The translations under genes and the position numbers were made by a program. This document shows positions 42,612-49,961 of a DNA stretch of 64,000 bases, piece after piece; the first letter of the stretch is position 1; each line of letters starts with the position of its first letter. The stretch comes from Klenkia sp. PcliD-1-E (lineage in GTDB: Bacteria; Actinomycetota; Actinomycetes; Mycobacteriales; Geodermatophilaceae), in contig NZ_JAMXRZ010000005.1 in assembly GCF_024124375.1 (NCBI RefSeq), forward strand, positions 1 through 64,000, read 5' to 3'. The notes beneath the pieces were generated by a model. That model was not told where the DNA came from. It worked only from the letters and a program-made list of their open reading frames with translations, and did no database searches.

Positions 42612-43975
42612 GGCAGGATGAAGACGAGCCAGGTGATCGCCGGGGCCGTGACGACCATGGCCATGCCCCAGGCGAGCATCGTGCGGAACAGCGGACCCCG
42701 GTCGGCCTCGGGTGCGTTGGCGAGCGTCAGCGCGCCGACCGAGGAGAACGGCGTGGAGTCCACGACCGTGGCCGACACGGCGAGTGCGATCACCATGGCG
42801 GTGACCCCGACCTCGCCCTGGACGAGGAAGGGCACCGCCAGCGGGATCAGCACGCCCAGCAACCCGGCCGAGGAGGCGAAGGCCGAGGTGATGGCACCCA
42901 CCAGGCAGAGCAGGAAGGCCGTCAGCAGCGGGTTGCCCAGCCCGGCGATGCCGTTCCCGACCACGTCGATGGTCCCGTAGCGCTGCAGGGCACCCACGAA
43001 CGTGACCACACCGCAGATCAGCAGGACGACGGACCAGACGATCCGCCGGTCGGCCTGCTCGAAACGGCTCGGGAAGAGCAGGTGAAGCAGGGCGGCGGCG
43101 ACGAGGGCGAGGAACCCGATCTCCAGGTCGAAGACCAGGGCGCCGATCGCGACGCCCAGGATGACGACCAGGGTGATGATCTGGTCCAGCCGTAGCGGGG
43201 TCTTCACCGGGGCCACGTGCGGGGCGCGGGTGGTGGTGCGCGCCCCGCCGGCCGCGGTCTCACCGTCCGCGGTCTCGTCGGCACCGACACCGGCGACCAC
43301 CGGGTCCTCGACGGCCGGCCGGGTGCGGGCCTGCAGGTCACCGGCCGAGGCGACGCGGTCCCGACCCTCCCGGATCAGGGCGCGGCCACCGAACACCAGA
43401 TAGATGACCACGGCCAGACCGACGTTGTAAGCCGCGTTGCCGAAGAACAGCTCGGCCGCGGACACCTGCAGACCGTTGGCCTCGGCCACCTGCCGGACGA
43501 TGATCGCCAGGCCGTTCAGCGGCGAGAAGTTCCCCAGGCAGGACCCGTGCATGACCATCAGCGCGGCCATCCGGCGGTCGACGCCGTAGCGCTCGCCCAG
43601 CCGCAGGCACAGCGGGGCCAGCATGGCGACACCGGCCGGGCCGAGGGCGCCGGCCAGGGTGGGTACCGCGGAGAACACGAAGATCAGCCACGGCACCAGG
43701 GCCGGACGATCACCCAGCAGACTGATGGCCCGGTCCACGAGCCACTCCAGGGTGCCGTTGACCGCCGCGAGCCCGAACAGGTAGGTGACGCCGACCAGGA
43801 GGACGAACAGGTCGGGCGGGAACCCGGCCAGCAGTTCGTCGACGGTCTCGTTCGCGACGAGCGTCCCGATGAAGAAGGTGGCGATCAGCGCCAGCGCCCC
43901 GATGTTGATCGGTCGGAGCGTGCCGACCACGAACACCAGGACGAGCGCCACGACACCGATGACGTGGATGGACAC
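42602..43975 (-). CDS. SLC13/MatC-like anion permease
   Basis: 457 residues, 11-12 membrane helices in two inverted halves, with a central loop of about 50 hydrophilic residues (RTRPAVEDPVVAGVGADET onward). Each half has a re-entrant motif: HGSCLGNFSPLNGLAIIV in the first and TVVDSTPFSSVGALTLANA in the second, as in SLC13/MatC dicarboxylate carriers. It probably imports the aromatic or other organic acid degraded by the downstream genes. The GTG start shares a 151-base divergent promoter with the ThDP enzyme and has GGAGACCCC before it. Confidence 0.87.
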   Translation of the reverse strand: MSIHVIGVVALVLVFVVGTLRPINIGALALIATFFIGTLVANETVDELLAGFPPDLFVLLVGVTYLFGLAAVNGTLEWLVDRAISLLGDRPALVPWLIFVFSAVPTLAGALGPAGVAMLAPLCLRLGERYGVDRRMAALMVMHGSCLGNFSPLNGLAIIVRQVAEANGLQVSAAELFFGNAAYNVGLAVVIYLVFGGRALIREGRDRVASAGDLQARTRPAVEDPVVAGVGADETADGETAAGGARTTTRAPHVAPVKTPLRLDQIITLVVILGVAIGALVFDLEIGFLALVAAALLHLLFPSRFEQADRRIVWSVVLLICGVVTFVGALQRYGTIDVVGNGIAGLGNPLLTAFLLCLVGAITSAFASSAGLLGVLIPLAVPFLVQGEVGVTAMVIALAVSATVVDSTPFSSVGALTLANAPEADRGPLFRTMLAWGMAMVVTAPAITWLVFILPSS

Positions 43976-44048
43976 GGGGTCTCCAGCCTGAGCGGGGAGC
44001 GCCGGCGAGGCGGGGCCCCGGCCGACGGCGGACACATTCGCAGCTTAT

Positions 44049-44073
44049 TTCTGCGGTGCAGAGGTCCTTTCTG
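44049..44073. promoter_or_regulatory. Candidate IclR operator in the permease/ThDP divergent promoter
   Basis: TTCTG-CGGTG-CAGAG (44049-44063) repeats the half-site pattern found before the dioxygenase genes, and a third TTCTG follows at 44069-44073, exactly 20 bases (two helical turns) from the first. A palindrome plus one direct repeat is the operator design described for IclR-family PcaU/PobR. Location is 64 bases before the ThDP ATG and 74 before the permease GTG. Confidence 0.5.
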
Positions 44074-44126
44074 GCATAGTCACCCGGGAGGTGTCAACCG
44101 TCACAACGGATCCGCCCGGAGGCCCC

Positions 44127-45800
44127 ATGGGAACGAACCCACCCGTTCGCACCGGTAGCGACCTGGTCGTGGAGTGCCTGACCGCCGAGGGGGTCGACCT
44201 GGTCGCCGGCGTCCCCGGCACCACCGTCATGGACCTGATCGACAGCCTGGCCAGGCAGGACGCCATCCGGTTCGTGCACACCCGGCACGAGCAGGTGGCC
44301 GGGTTCCTGGCCGACGGCCGGTCGAGGGCCGGGCAGCTGGGCGTGGCCCTGGTCTCCCGCGGGCCCGGCGCGGCGAACGCCGCCATCGCGGTGCACAACG
44401 CCTACGACGAGTCGGTGCCGCTGCTGCTGCTGGTCGGGCAGGTCCCCGGGTCCATCACGGAACGCCGCTCCTTCGAGGAGATGGACGTCGTCTCGACGTT
44501 CGCGCCGATGAGCAAGTGGGTGGTCGAGGTCCACCGGGCCGACCGCATCCCCGAGCTCCTCCAGCGAGCCGTCCGCACCGCCGTCACCGGGCGGCCCGGC
44601 CCGGTCGTGGTCTCCCTCCCCCTCGACGTCCTCCAGGCCGAGGTCGCAGCCGACGTCCAGCCGGCGCGCCGGGTCCGGGCGCACCCGCCGGCACCCGCGC
44701 CGACCGCGGTGCAGGACGCGGTCGCGCTGCTGTCCGCCGCGCAGCGGCCGGTGCTGGTCGTCGGCGGGGGCGCCACCGGCCGCACGGCCGAGCTGACCCG
44801 GCTGGCCGACCGGCTGGCCGCGCCGGTGATCACCACCTGGTTGCGCCAGTCGTTGGTCTCCCACGACCACCCGGGCTTCCTGGGCGCCCTCGGCTACGGC
44901 GCGCACGACGTCACCGAGCAGACCGTCCAGGAGGCCGACGTGCTGCTCGCGGTCGGGTGCCGGTTCTCCGAGTTCAGCACCAAGCGGTGGACGCTGGTGG
45001 ACCCGGCGACCCGCATCGTCCACGTCGACGTCGACGCCACCGAGCTCGGCCGCGTGCACCTGCCCGAGGTGGGCATGGTCGCCGACGCGGGTCTGGCGGC
45101 CACGGCCCTCGCCGATGCGCTGCCACCCCCCTCGCAGGCCAGGACGGATCGGCGGGACGAGCTGCGGCAGCGCTACCTGGCCGCGACGTCGTTGGACTCA
45201 CCGGCACTGGCCGACGACGACCCGGCCGGCAAGGTCAGCAGCACGGCCCTGGTCCGCGCGCTGCAGGAGCTCGCCGACACCCCGGGGCACCTGCTGGTGC
45301 AGGACGCGCCGAGCTTCGGCCCGTGGAGCCACCGCTACCTCCGGCTGCCCCGCGCGGGCAGCTTCGCCGGGTCCGCCGGCGGGGCGATGGCCTGGGGTTT
45401 CCCGGCCGGGCTGGGCATGGCGCTGGCCCGCCCGGACCTCCGGGTGGTGACCGTCAGCGGCGACGGCAGTTTCTGGATGGTCGCCCAGGACCTCGAGACC
45501 GCGGTGCGCGAGCGCATCCCCACCGTGAACGTCGTCGTCAACAACGACGCCTACGGCAACACCCGCGACCGGCAGCGCTCCGCGCACGGCGGCCGCTACC
45601 TGGGGGTCTTCTACGGCAACCCCGACTTCGCGGAGTTCGCCCGGTCGCTGGGGGCGTTCGGCGCCCGGGCGACCACCGACGAGGAGGTGGGCCCGGCCCT
45701 GCGGGCGGCGCTGGCCCAGGACCTCCCCGCGGTCGTCGAGGTGGTGCAGGACCAGATGTACGGCCTGCCGCCCGGCCTGCTCCCCCCGGCCGCCCGGTGA
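44127..45800 (+). CDS. ThDP-dependent enzyme (benzoylformate decarboxylase / acetolactate synthase-like)
   Basis: 557 residues in the three-domain ThDP fold. The catalytic Glu is in VHTRHEQVAGFLADG, the central FAD/NAD-like domain in VQDAVALLSAAQRPVLVVGG, and the cofactor motif is VTVSGDGSFWMVAQDLE to VVVNNDAYGN (GDG...NN). It could decarboxylate an aryl 2-oxo acid to an aldehyde, which the aldehyde dehydrogenase would then oxidise. Acetolactate synthase activity is less likely because no small regulatory subunit is present. ATG chosen for CCCGGAGGCC ribosome site; a GTG 36 bases upstream is possible. Confidence 0.88.
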   Translation: MGTNPPVRTGSDLVVECLTAEGVDLVAGVPGTTVMDLIDSLARQDAIRFVHTRHEQVAGFLADGRSRAGQLGVALVSRGPGAANAAIAVHNAYDESVPLLLLVGQVPGSITERRSFEEMDVVSTFAPMSKWVVEVHRADRIPELLQRAVRTAVTGRPGPVVVSLPLDVLQAEVAADVQPARRVRAHPPAPAPTAVQDAVALLSAAQRPVLVVGGGATGRTAELTRLADRLAAPVITTWLRQSLVSHDHPGFLGALGYGAHDVTEQTVQEADVLLAVGCRFSEFSTKRWTLVDPATRIVHVDVDATELGRVHLPEVGMVADAGLAATALADALPPPSQARTDRRDELRQRYLAATSLDSPALADDDPAGKVSSTALVRALQELADTPGHLLVQDAPSFGPWSHRYLRLPRAGSFAGSAGGAMAWGFPAGLGMALARPDLRVVTVSGDGSFWMVAQDLETAVRERIPTVNVVVNNDAYGNTRDRQRSAHGGRYLGVFYGNPDFAEFARSLGAFGARATTDEEVGPALRAALAQDLPAVVEVVQDQMYGLPPGLLPPAAR

Positions 45801-46015
45801 GCACCCCGCCGAAGGGCCGACCGCGCTGGCTGACGGCGCTGGTGGTGTGGGCCGGCCTGTTCCCGTTCTCCATGGTCTACGGCCTGTGGGCCGCCCCTGC
45901 ACTGGCCCACCTGCCGGTGGTCGTCCAGTCCCTGGCCAGCTCGGCGGTGCTCGTCCCGCTGGCCGTCTTCGTCGGCATCCCCGCCGTCGACGCCCTGCTC
46001 CGGAGGCTGCCGTGA
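45797..46015 (+). CDS. Small two-helix membrane protein, 72 aa
   Basis: Two hydrophobic helices: RWLTALVVWAGLFPFSMVYG and LASSAVLVPLAVFVGIPAV, ending in a basic ALLRRLP. The pattern resembles the C-terminal membrane tail found on some antibiotic-biosynthesis-monooxygenase-domain proteins, here as a free-standing protein. It overlaps the ThDP gene and the next decarboxylase-like gene by 4 bases each, so it is part of the same translation-coupled unit. It may tether or assist transport; nothing in sequence proves it. Confidence 0.75.
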   Translation: MSTPPKGRPRWLTALVVWAGLFPFSMVYGLWAAPALAHLPVVVQSLASSAVLVPLAVFVGIPAVDALLRRLP

Positions 46016-46992
46016 CCCGCCCGCACCTGACCATGGCCGTGCAGGCCTACGACCGGTTCCGCCCGCTGTTCGACGGTCGCGTGCAGGTCGCGGGCGTCGA
46101 CCTCAACTGCCTGGACCTGCCGGTCGAGGAGACCTTCCACCGGATGGTCGCCCACCAGGAGTTCGAGGTCGCGGAGCTGTCGATGTCGACCTACGTGCTG
46201 ACCCTCTCGCGCGGGGCGCCGTTCGTCGCCGTCCCGGTGTTCCCGTCGCGGGCCTTCCGGCACAGCGCCGTCTACGTCCCCACGGACTCCCCGGTCACCG
46301 ACCCGGCTCAGCTGGCCGGTGGGCTGATCGGGGTGCCCGAGTACCAGATCACCGCGGCCGTCTGGGTGCGAGGGATCCTCGCCGAGCACCACGGCTTGCC
46401 CGTGTCCGCGGTGCGCTACCGGTCCGGGGGGCTCGACACCCCGGGACGGGTGGAGAAGGTCCCGCTGGACCTGCCCGAGGACGTCGAGGTCCAGCCCATC
46501 GGCCCCGGGGCGACGCTGTCGCGGATGCTGGCCGACGGCCAGCTCGACGCCGTGCACAGCGCCCGCAACCCCGGCACGCTCGGCTCGGGGGTCCGCCGGT
46601 TGTTCGCCGACCCGCGCGCGGTCGAGGCCGACTACTTCAGGCGCACCGGGGTCTTCCCGATCATGCACGTGCTGGTGATCCGGCGGGACGTGCACGAGCG
46701 GTACCGGTGGCTGGCCCAGGAGCTGGTGAAGGCCTGCGCCGAAGCCAAGCGGGTCGGCGTGGCCGGCATCGGCGAGACGGCTGCCCTGCCCTCGGCCCTG
46801 CCCTGGTCGTGGGCCGAGGCCGAGCGGACGGTCGAGGTGCTGGGCGAGGACTGGTGGCCCTACGGGGTGGAGCGCAACCGCACGACCCTCGACACGTTCC
46901 TCCGCTACTCCCACGAGCAGGGGTTGGCGGCCCGCAGGTACGAGCCCGAGGAGCTGTTCGCCCCCGAGTCCCTGTCCTCGGTCGTGGTGTAG
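46012..46992 (+). CDS. 4,5-Dihydroxyphthalate decarboxylase homologue (periplasmic-binding-like fold)
   Basis: 326 residues. The start LTMAVQAYDRFRPLFDGRVQ, the VETFHRMV / FEVAELSMSTYVL block, VPVFPSRAFRHSAVYV and GVPEYQITAAVWVRGIL match what I know of 4,5-dihydroxyphthalate decarboxylases (Pht5) closely. Those enzymes convert 4,5-dihydroxyphthalate to protocatechuate. No signal peptide, consistent with an enzyme rather than a transport-binding protein. It is the last gene of the plus-strand operon and is followed by a terminator hairpin. Many family members are uncharacterised, so the exact substrate is open. Confidence 0.82.
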   Translation: MTRPHLTMAVQAYDRFRPLFDGRVQVAGVDLNCLDLPVEETFHRMVAHQEFEVAELSMSTYVLTLSRGAPFVAVPVFPSRAFRHSAVYVPTDSPVTDPAQLAGGLIGVPEYQITAAVWVRGILAEHHGLPVSAVRYRSGGLDTPGRVEKVPLDLPEDVEVQPIGPGATLSRMLADGQLDAVHSARNPGTLGSGVRRLFADPRAVEADYFRRTGVFPIMHVLVIRRDVHERYRWLAQELVKACAEAKRVGVAGIGETAALPSALPWSWAEAERTVEVLGEDWWPYGVERNRTTLDTFLRYSHEQGLAARRYEPEELFAPESLSSVVV

Positions 46993-46997
46993 GACGC

Positions 46998-47037
46998 CCG
47001 GTGTCGACATGTCGGTTCGTCGCCGTGTCGACACCGG
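46998..47037. terminator. Bidirectional hairpin terminator
   Basis: A perfect 12-bp stem CCGGTGTCGACA with its complement at 47026-47037 and a 16-base loop lies between the convergent decarboxylase-like gene and the lipase gene. It marks the right edge of the aromatic island. Confidence 0.7.
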
Positions 47038-47046
47038 TGCCCGCGG

Positions 47047-48279
47047 TCAGCAGGAGGGCACCACCGGGAGGCCCCGCGACAGCGCCCCCAGCCAGGCGCC
47101 GAACAGCGGCAGGCTCTGCGGCAGCCCGGTGACGTGCTCGGCGGGCAGCAGGTCCAGCCGGGTGGTGACCCCGGCCGCGCACCAGGTCTGGTGCAATTGC
47201 TGCGCCTGGCCGAGCGCGACGACCTCGTCGGCCCCGGCGTGCGACTGGTGGATCGGCACGGTCGGCGCGGGCCGGGCGCCGAGGTCGTTCTCCGCGATCA
47301 CCGCGGCGATGTCGGGATCGGCGAGCAGCTGCTCCAGGGTCGAGCCGTCGGCGGTGTAGTCCTGCACCGAGCTGAACGCGGTGGTCAGCGTGCCCGCGCC
47401 GCCCACGCACTCGGTGCGCAACTGCGCCACCAGGGCCCGGCCGCGGTCGCTGAGCCGCCCGTCCAGCCGGACGGCGTCCGGGTACGCGGCGTCCAGGCCG
47501 ATGACGCCGAGCAGGCCGAAGTAGGCGGCCGGTCCGCCGTCCAGGCTCCGGGCCAGCGCACCCAGGTCGGCCGGCACCCCGCCGACCGCCGCGCCCCGCA
47601 GGTGCAGGTCGGGGGCGTACTCCGGGGCCGACGACGCCGCCCACGCCGCACCGCCGCCGCCCTGCGAGTAGCCCTGCAGCAGGACCGGGGAGTCGTCGGT
47701 GCTGCGGGCACCGGGGACGGCGGACGCGGCACGCGCCAGGTCGAGGACGGCGTGCGCCATGGCCGGGCCGGTCGTGTAGGTCGGCGAGCCCCCGTTCAGG
47801 TAGCCGTCGTAGTCGGTGACGGCGACCGTCCACCCCTGCGCCAGCCCGGCCGCGACCGAGGCGAGTTCGTACTCGGTGCCGGCGACGAACTGCCTGCTGG
47901 GTGCGCACTGCGGACCCAGCCCCTGGGTGCCCGGCGCGATGGCCAGCACGGTGCCCGCGTTGCTGCCCAGCACGGGCGTGAAGACCGTGCCCGAGACGAC
48001 CTCGGGCTCCCCCGTCGCGCTGGTGGAGGTGTAGAGCACCGTCGTCGCGGTGAACGGCAGCACGCCGGCCAGCGGGACGGCGGCCGGGCGGGTGCGCAGC
48101 ACGGTGCCCGGCCCGCCGGTGGGTGCGGGCGGGTCGTAGAAGGGGTCGACCTGGGCGGTGGGCGCGGGGACCACGGTGGCGGGGGTCAGGTCCGCCACGG
48201 CCGGGGCGGCCTGGGCCGGTGAGGTCGTGAGCGCGAGGGCGCCAGCGGTGAGCACGGCGAGGGCGAGACGACGGGACAT
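47047..48279 (-). CDS. Secreted lipase (secretory lipase / LIP family)
   Basis: 410 residues. A Sec signal peptide (MSRRLALAVLTAGALALTTS, cut near AQA-AP) is followed by an alpha/beta hydrolase. The nucleophile elbow is LLQGYSQGGGGAAWA (Ser in GYSQG). The later part holds an Asp (HQSHAGADEVV) and a late His (LPAEHVTGLP), completing a likely triad. Cys pairs at QCAPS, TECVGG, TWCAAG and the end PSC suggest disulfides. The family hydrolyses acylglycerols or other esters outside the cell. It is probably transcribed alone. Confidence 0.9.
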   Translation of the reverse strand: MSRRLALAVLTAGALALTTSPAQAAPAVADLTPATVVPAPTAQVDPFYDPPAPTGGPGTVLRTRPAAVPLAGVLPFTATTVLYTSTSATGEPEVVSGTVFTPVLGSNAGTVLAIAPGTQGLGPQCAPSRQFVAGTEYELASVAAGLAQGWTVAVTDYDGYLNGGSPTYTTGPAMAHAVLDLARAASAVPGARSTDDSPVLLQGYSQGGGGAAWAASSAPEYAPDLHLRGAAVGGVPADLGALARSLDGGPAAYFGLLGVIGLDAAYPDAVRLDGRLSDRGRALVAQLRTECVGGAGTLTTAFSSVQDYTADGSTLEQLLADPDIAAVIAENDLGARPAPTVPIHQSHAGADEVVALGQAQQLHQTWCAAGVTTRLDLLPAEHVTGLPQSLPLFGAWLGALSRGLPVVPSC

Positions 48280-48486
48280 CAGGCGACTCCGGTGTCGGTT
48301 TGTCCGTGACGGTCATTCACACCAACGAGCCGGCCTGCCCGAGGTCACGCCCCGGCCATCGCCACCCGCCGGGCGGGACACCTTCTGCGCGGACCTCGCG
48401 CTCTGCCCACACCCGGTGGGCAGCGCACGACGTCGTGGGGGAACACCCTGCCGTCGCGAACCGGGACGGAGGGTGACCGGCCAGGT

Positions 48487-48936
48487 TCAGCGCGCCAGCT
48501 CCGCGAGCCGGTCCAGGAACGGCAGCTGACCCTTCACCAGCTTCGTGCGGGCGGTCTCCAGGTCCAGCCAGGCGGCCCGGTCGATCTCCGGGTAGCTCTG
48601 CAGCCGGCCCGAGCGCGGTGGCCACTCCAGCTCGAAGGTGTTGCTGACGACGGCGTCGGCGTCCAGGTCGCCCTCGGCGGCCCAGACGGTGAGCACCTTG
48701 GACCCGCGGACGACACCGAGCGGGACCAGCAGGTCCGGTGCGGGGTGGCCGGTCTCCTCGGCGAACTCGCGGCGGGCGGCGGCCTCGGCGTCCTCGCCGT
48801 CGTCGTGCTCGCCCTTCGGGATGGACCAGGCGTGGTCGTCCTTGCGCGCCCAGAACGGCCCGCCCATGTGGCCCAGCAGCACCTGCAGCTCCGGGTCGCG
48901 GCGGAACAGCAGGATCCCGGCACTGCGTCGTGGCAC
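48487..48936 (-). CDS. NUDIX hydrolase
   Basis: 149 residues. The Nudix box is complete: G-x5-E-x7-R-E-x2-E-E-x-G spans GEHDDGEDAEAAARREF then AEETG. The opening RRSAGILLFRRDPELQVLLG and the WSIPKGE strand are typical, and the C-terminal ARTKLVKGQLPFLDRL resembles predicted NTP pyrophosphohydrolases of the MutT/DUF-like group that act on nucleoside diphosphate-linked compounds. The GTG start gives the normal length. It is divergent from the kinase gene with 59 bases between. Confidence 0.92.
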   Translation of the reverse strand: MPRRSAGILLFRRDPELQVLLGHMGGPFWARKDDHAWSIPKGEHDDGEDAEAAARREFAEETGHPAPDLLVPLGVVRGSKVLTVWAAEGDLDADAVVSNTFELEWPPRSGRLQSYPEIDRAAWLDLETARTKLVKGQLPFLDRLAELAR

Positions 48937-48995
48937 GGACCCATCTTGACCCGGTCTTTGCCCGGCCTTGACCCTGGGCGGGCGACGGTCAGGGG

Positions 48996-49961
48996 GTGGC
49001 TGCTCCCCCCGCACTGCTCGCCGACCGCTACGAGCTGGGCCACCTGCTGGGCGCCGGCGGGATGGCCGTGGTGCACCGCGCGCACGACCGGGTGCTCGAC
49101 CGGCCCGTCGCGGTCAAGCTGCTCCCCCCGGACAGCCCGGCCGACGCGGTCGACCGGTTCCGGGCCGAGGGACGCCGGCACGCCGCGGTGCGCCACCCCG
49201 GCGTGCTGCCGGTGCTCGACGCGGGTGCCGACGCGGGTTGGCACTACCTGGTCCTCGAGCTGGCCGCCGGGTCGCTGGCGCAGCTGCTGCACCGCCGTCC
49301 GGTCCTCCCGGCCGCCGAGGCCGGTCCACTGCTGGTCCAGGTCGCCCAGGCACTGGCGGCCGCGCACCGGGCCGGGGTCGTGCACCGCGACGTCAAGCCG
49401 GGCAACGTCCTGCTCGACGCGGGCGGCCGGGCCCGGCTGACCGACTTCGGCATCTCGCTGGGCGCCGGTGGCGTCGACGGACTGCCCGCCGACCAGCTCC
49501 TGGGCACCCGCGAGTACCTCTCCCCCGAGCGGCTGCTCGGCGCCCCGGCGACGCCGGTCGACGACGTCTGGGCGGTCGGCGTGCTCGGTCACCAGCTGCT
49601 CACCGGCCAGCGCCCGACCGGACCCCTCCCGCCCCTGCCCACCGGTGTCCCCGTGCCGCTGCGGGCCGCGCTGGCACGTGCCGTGCACCCCGACCCGGCC
49701 TGCCGGCCCGTCGACGGCGACGCGCTGGTCGCCCTGCTCAACGCGCCCGGGGCACCGGAGCCGGCCGTCGCGCAGCCCCGCGTCGCCCTGTCCGTGGTCC
49801 CCGTGCCGTCCGCCCCGGACGGCGGGACCCGCCCGCTGGAGCCGGTGCGCCGACCACGCGCGACGGGCCGGTGGGCGGCGGCGGCGCTCACCGGGTGCGT
49901 GCTGCTCGGCGGCTCCCTGGCGACGGCCTTCCCGGGTGTCGCCGCGGTGCTCACCTGCTGA
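48996..49961 (+). CDS. Ser/Thr protein kinase with short C-terminal membrane tail
   Basis: 321 residues, PknB-type (Hanks) kinase. Gly-rich loop LLGAGGMAVVHRAHD, Lys41 in VAVKLLPP, catalytic HRDVKPGN (Asp132), DFG at 150-152 and GTREYLSPE for the activation/APE region. One membrane helix (WAAAALTGCVLLGGSLATAF) ends the protein with almost nothing outside, so no PASTA or other sensor domain is present. It would be a membrane-tethered kinase with an intracellular trigger. Its stop abuts the convergent histidine kinase stop with no gap (TGATCA). Confidence 0.93.
   Translation: MAAPPALLADRYELGHLLGAGGMAVVHRAHDRVLDRPVAVKLLPPDSPADAVDRFRAEGRRHAAVRHPGVLPVLDAGADAGWHYLVLELAAGSLAQLLHRRPVLPAAEAGPLLVQVAQALAAAHRAGVVHRDVKPGNVLLDAGGRARLTDFGISLGAGGVDGLPADQLLGTREYLSPERLLGAPATPVDDVWAVGVLGHQLLTGQRPTGPLPPLPTGVPVPLRAALARAVHPDPACRPVDGDALVALLNAPGAPEPAVAQPRVALSVVPVPSAPDGGTRPLEPVRRPRATGRWAAAALTGCVLLGGSLATAFPGVAAVLTC

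Noticed and set aside
46012-46992. Pht5 homologue as an ABC transporter substrate-binding protein
   Set aside because: The fold is similar, but there is no signal peptide or lipobox and no ABC permease genes beside it; sequence blocks match 4,5-dihydroxyphthalate decarboxylase better.
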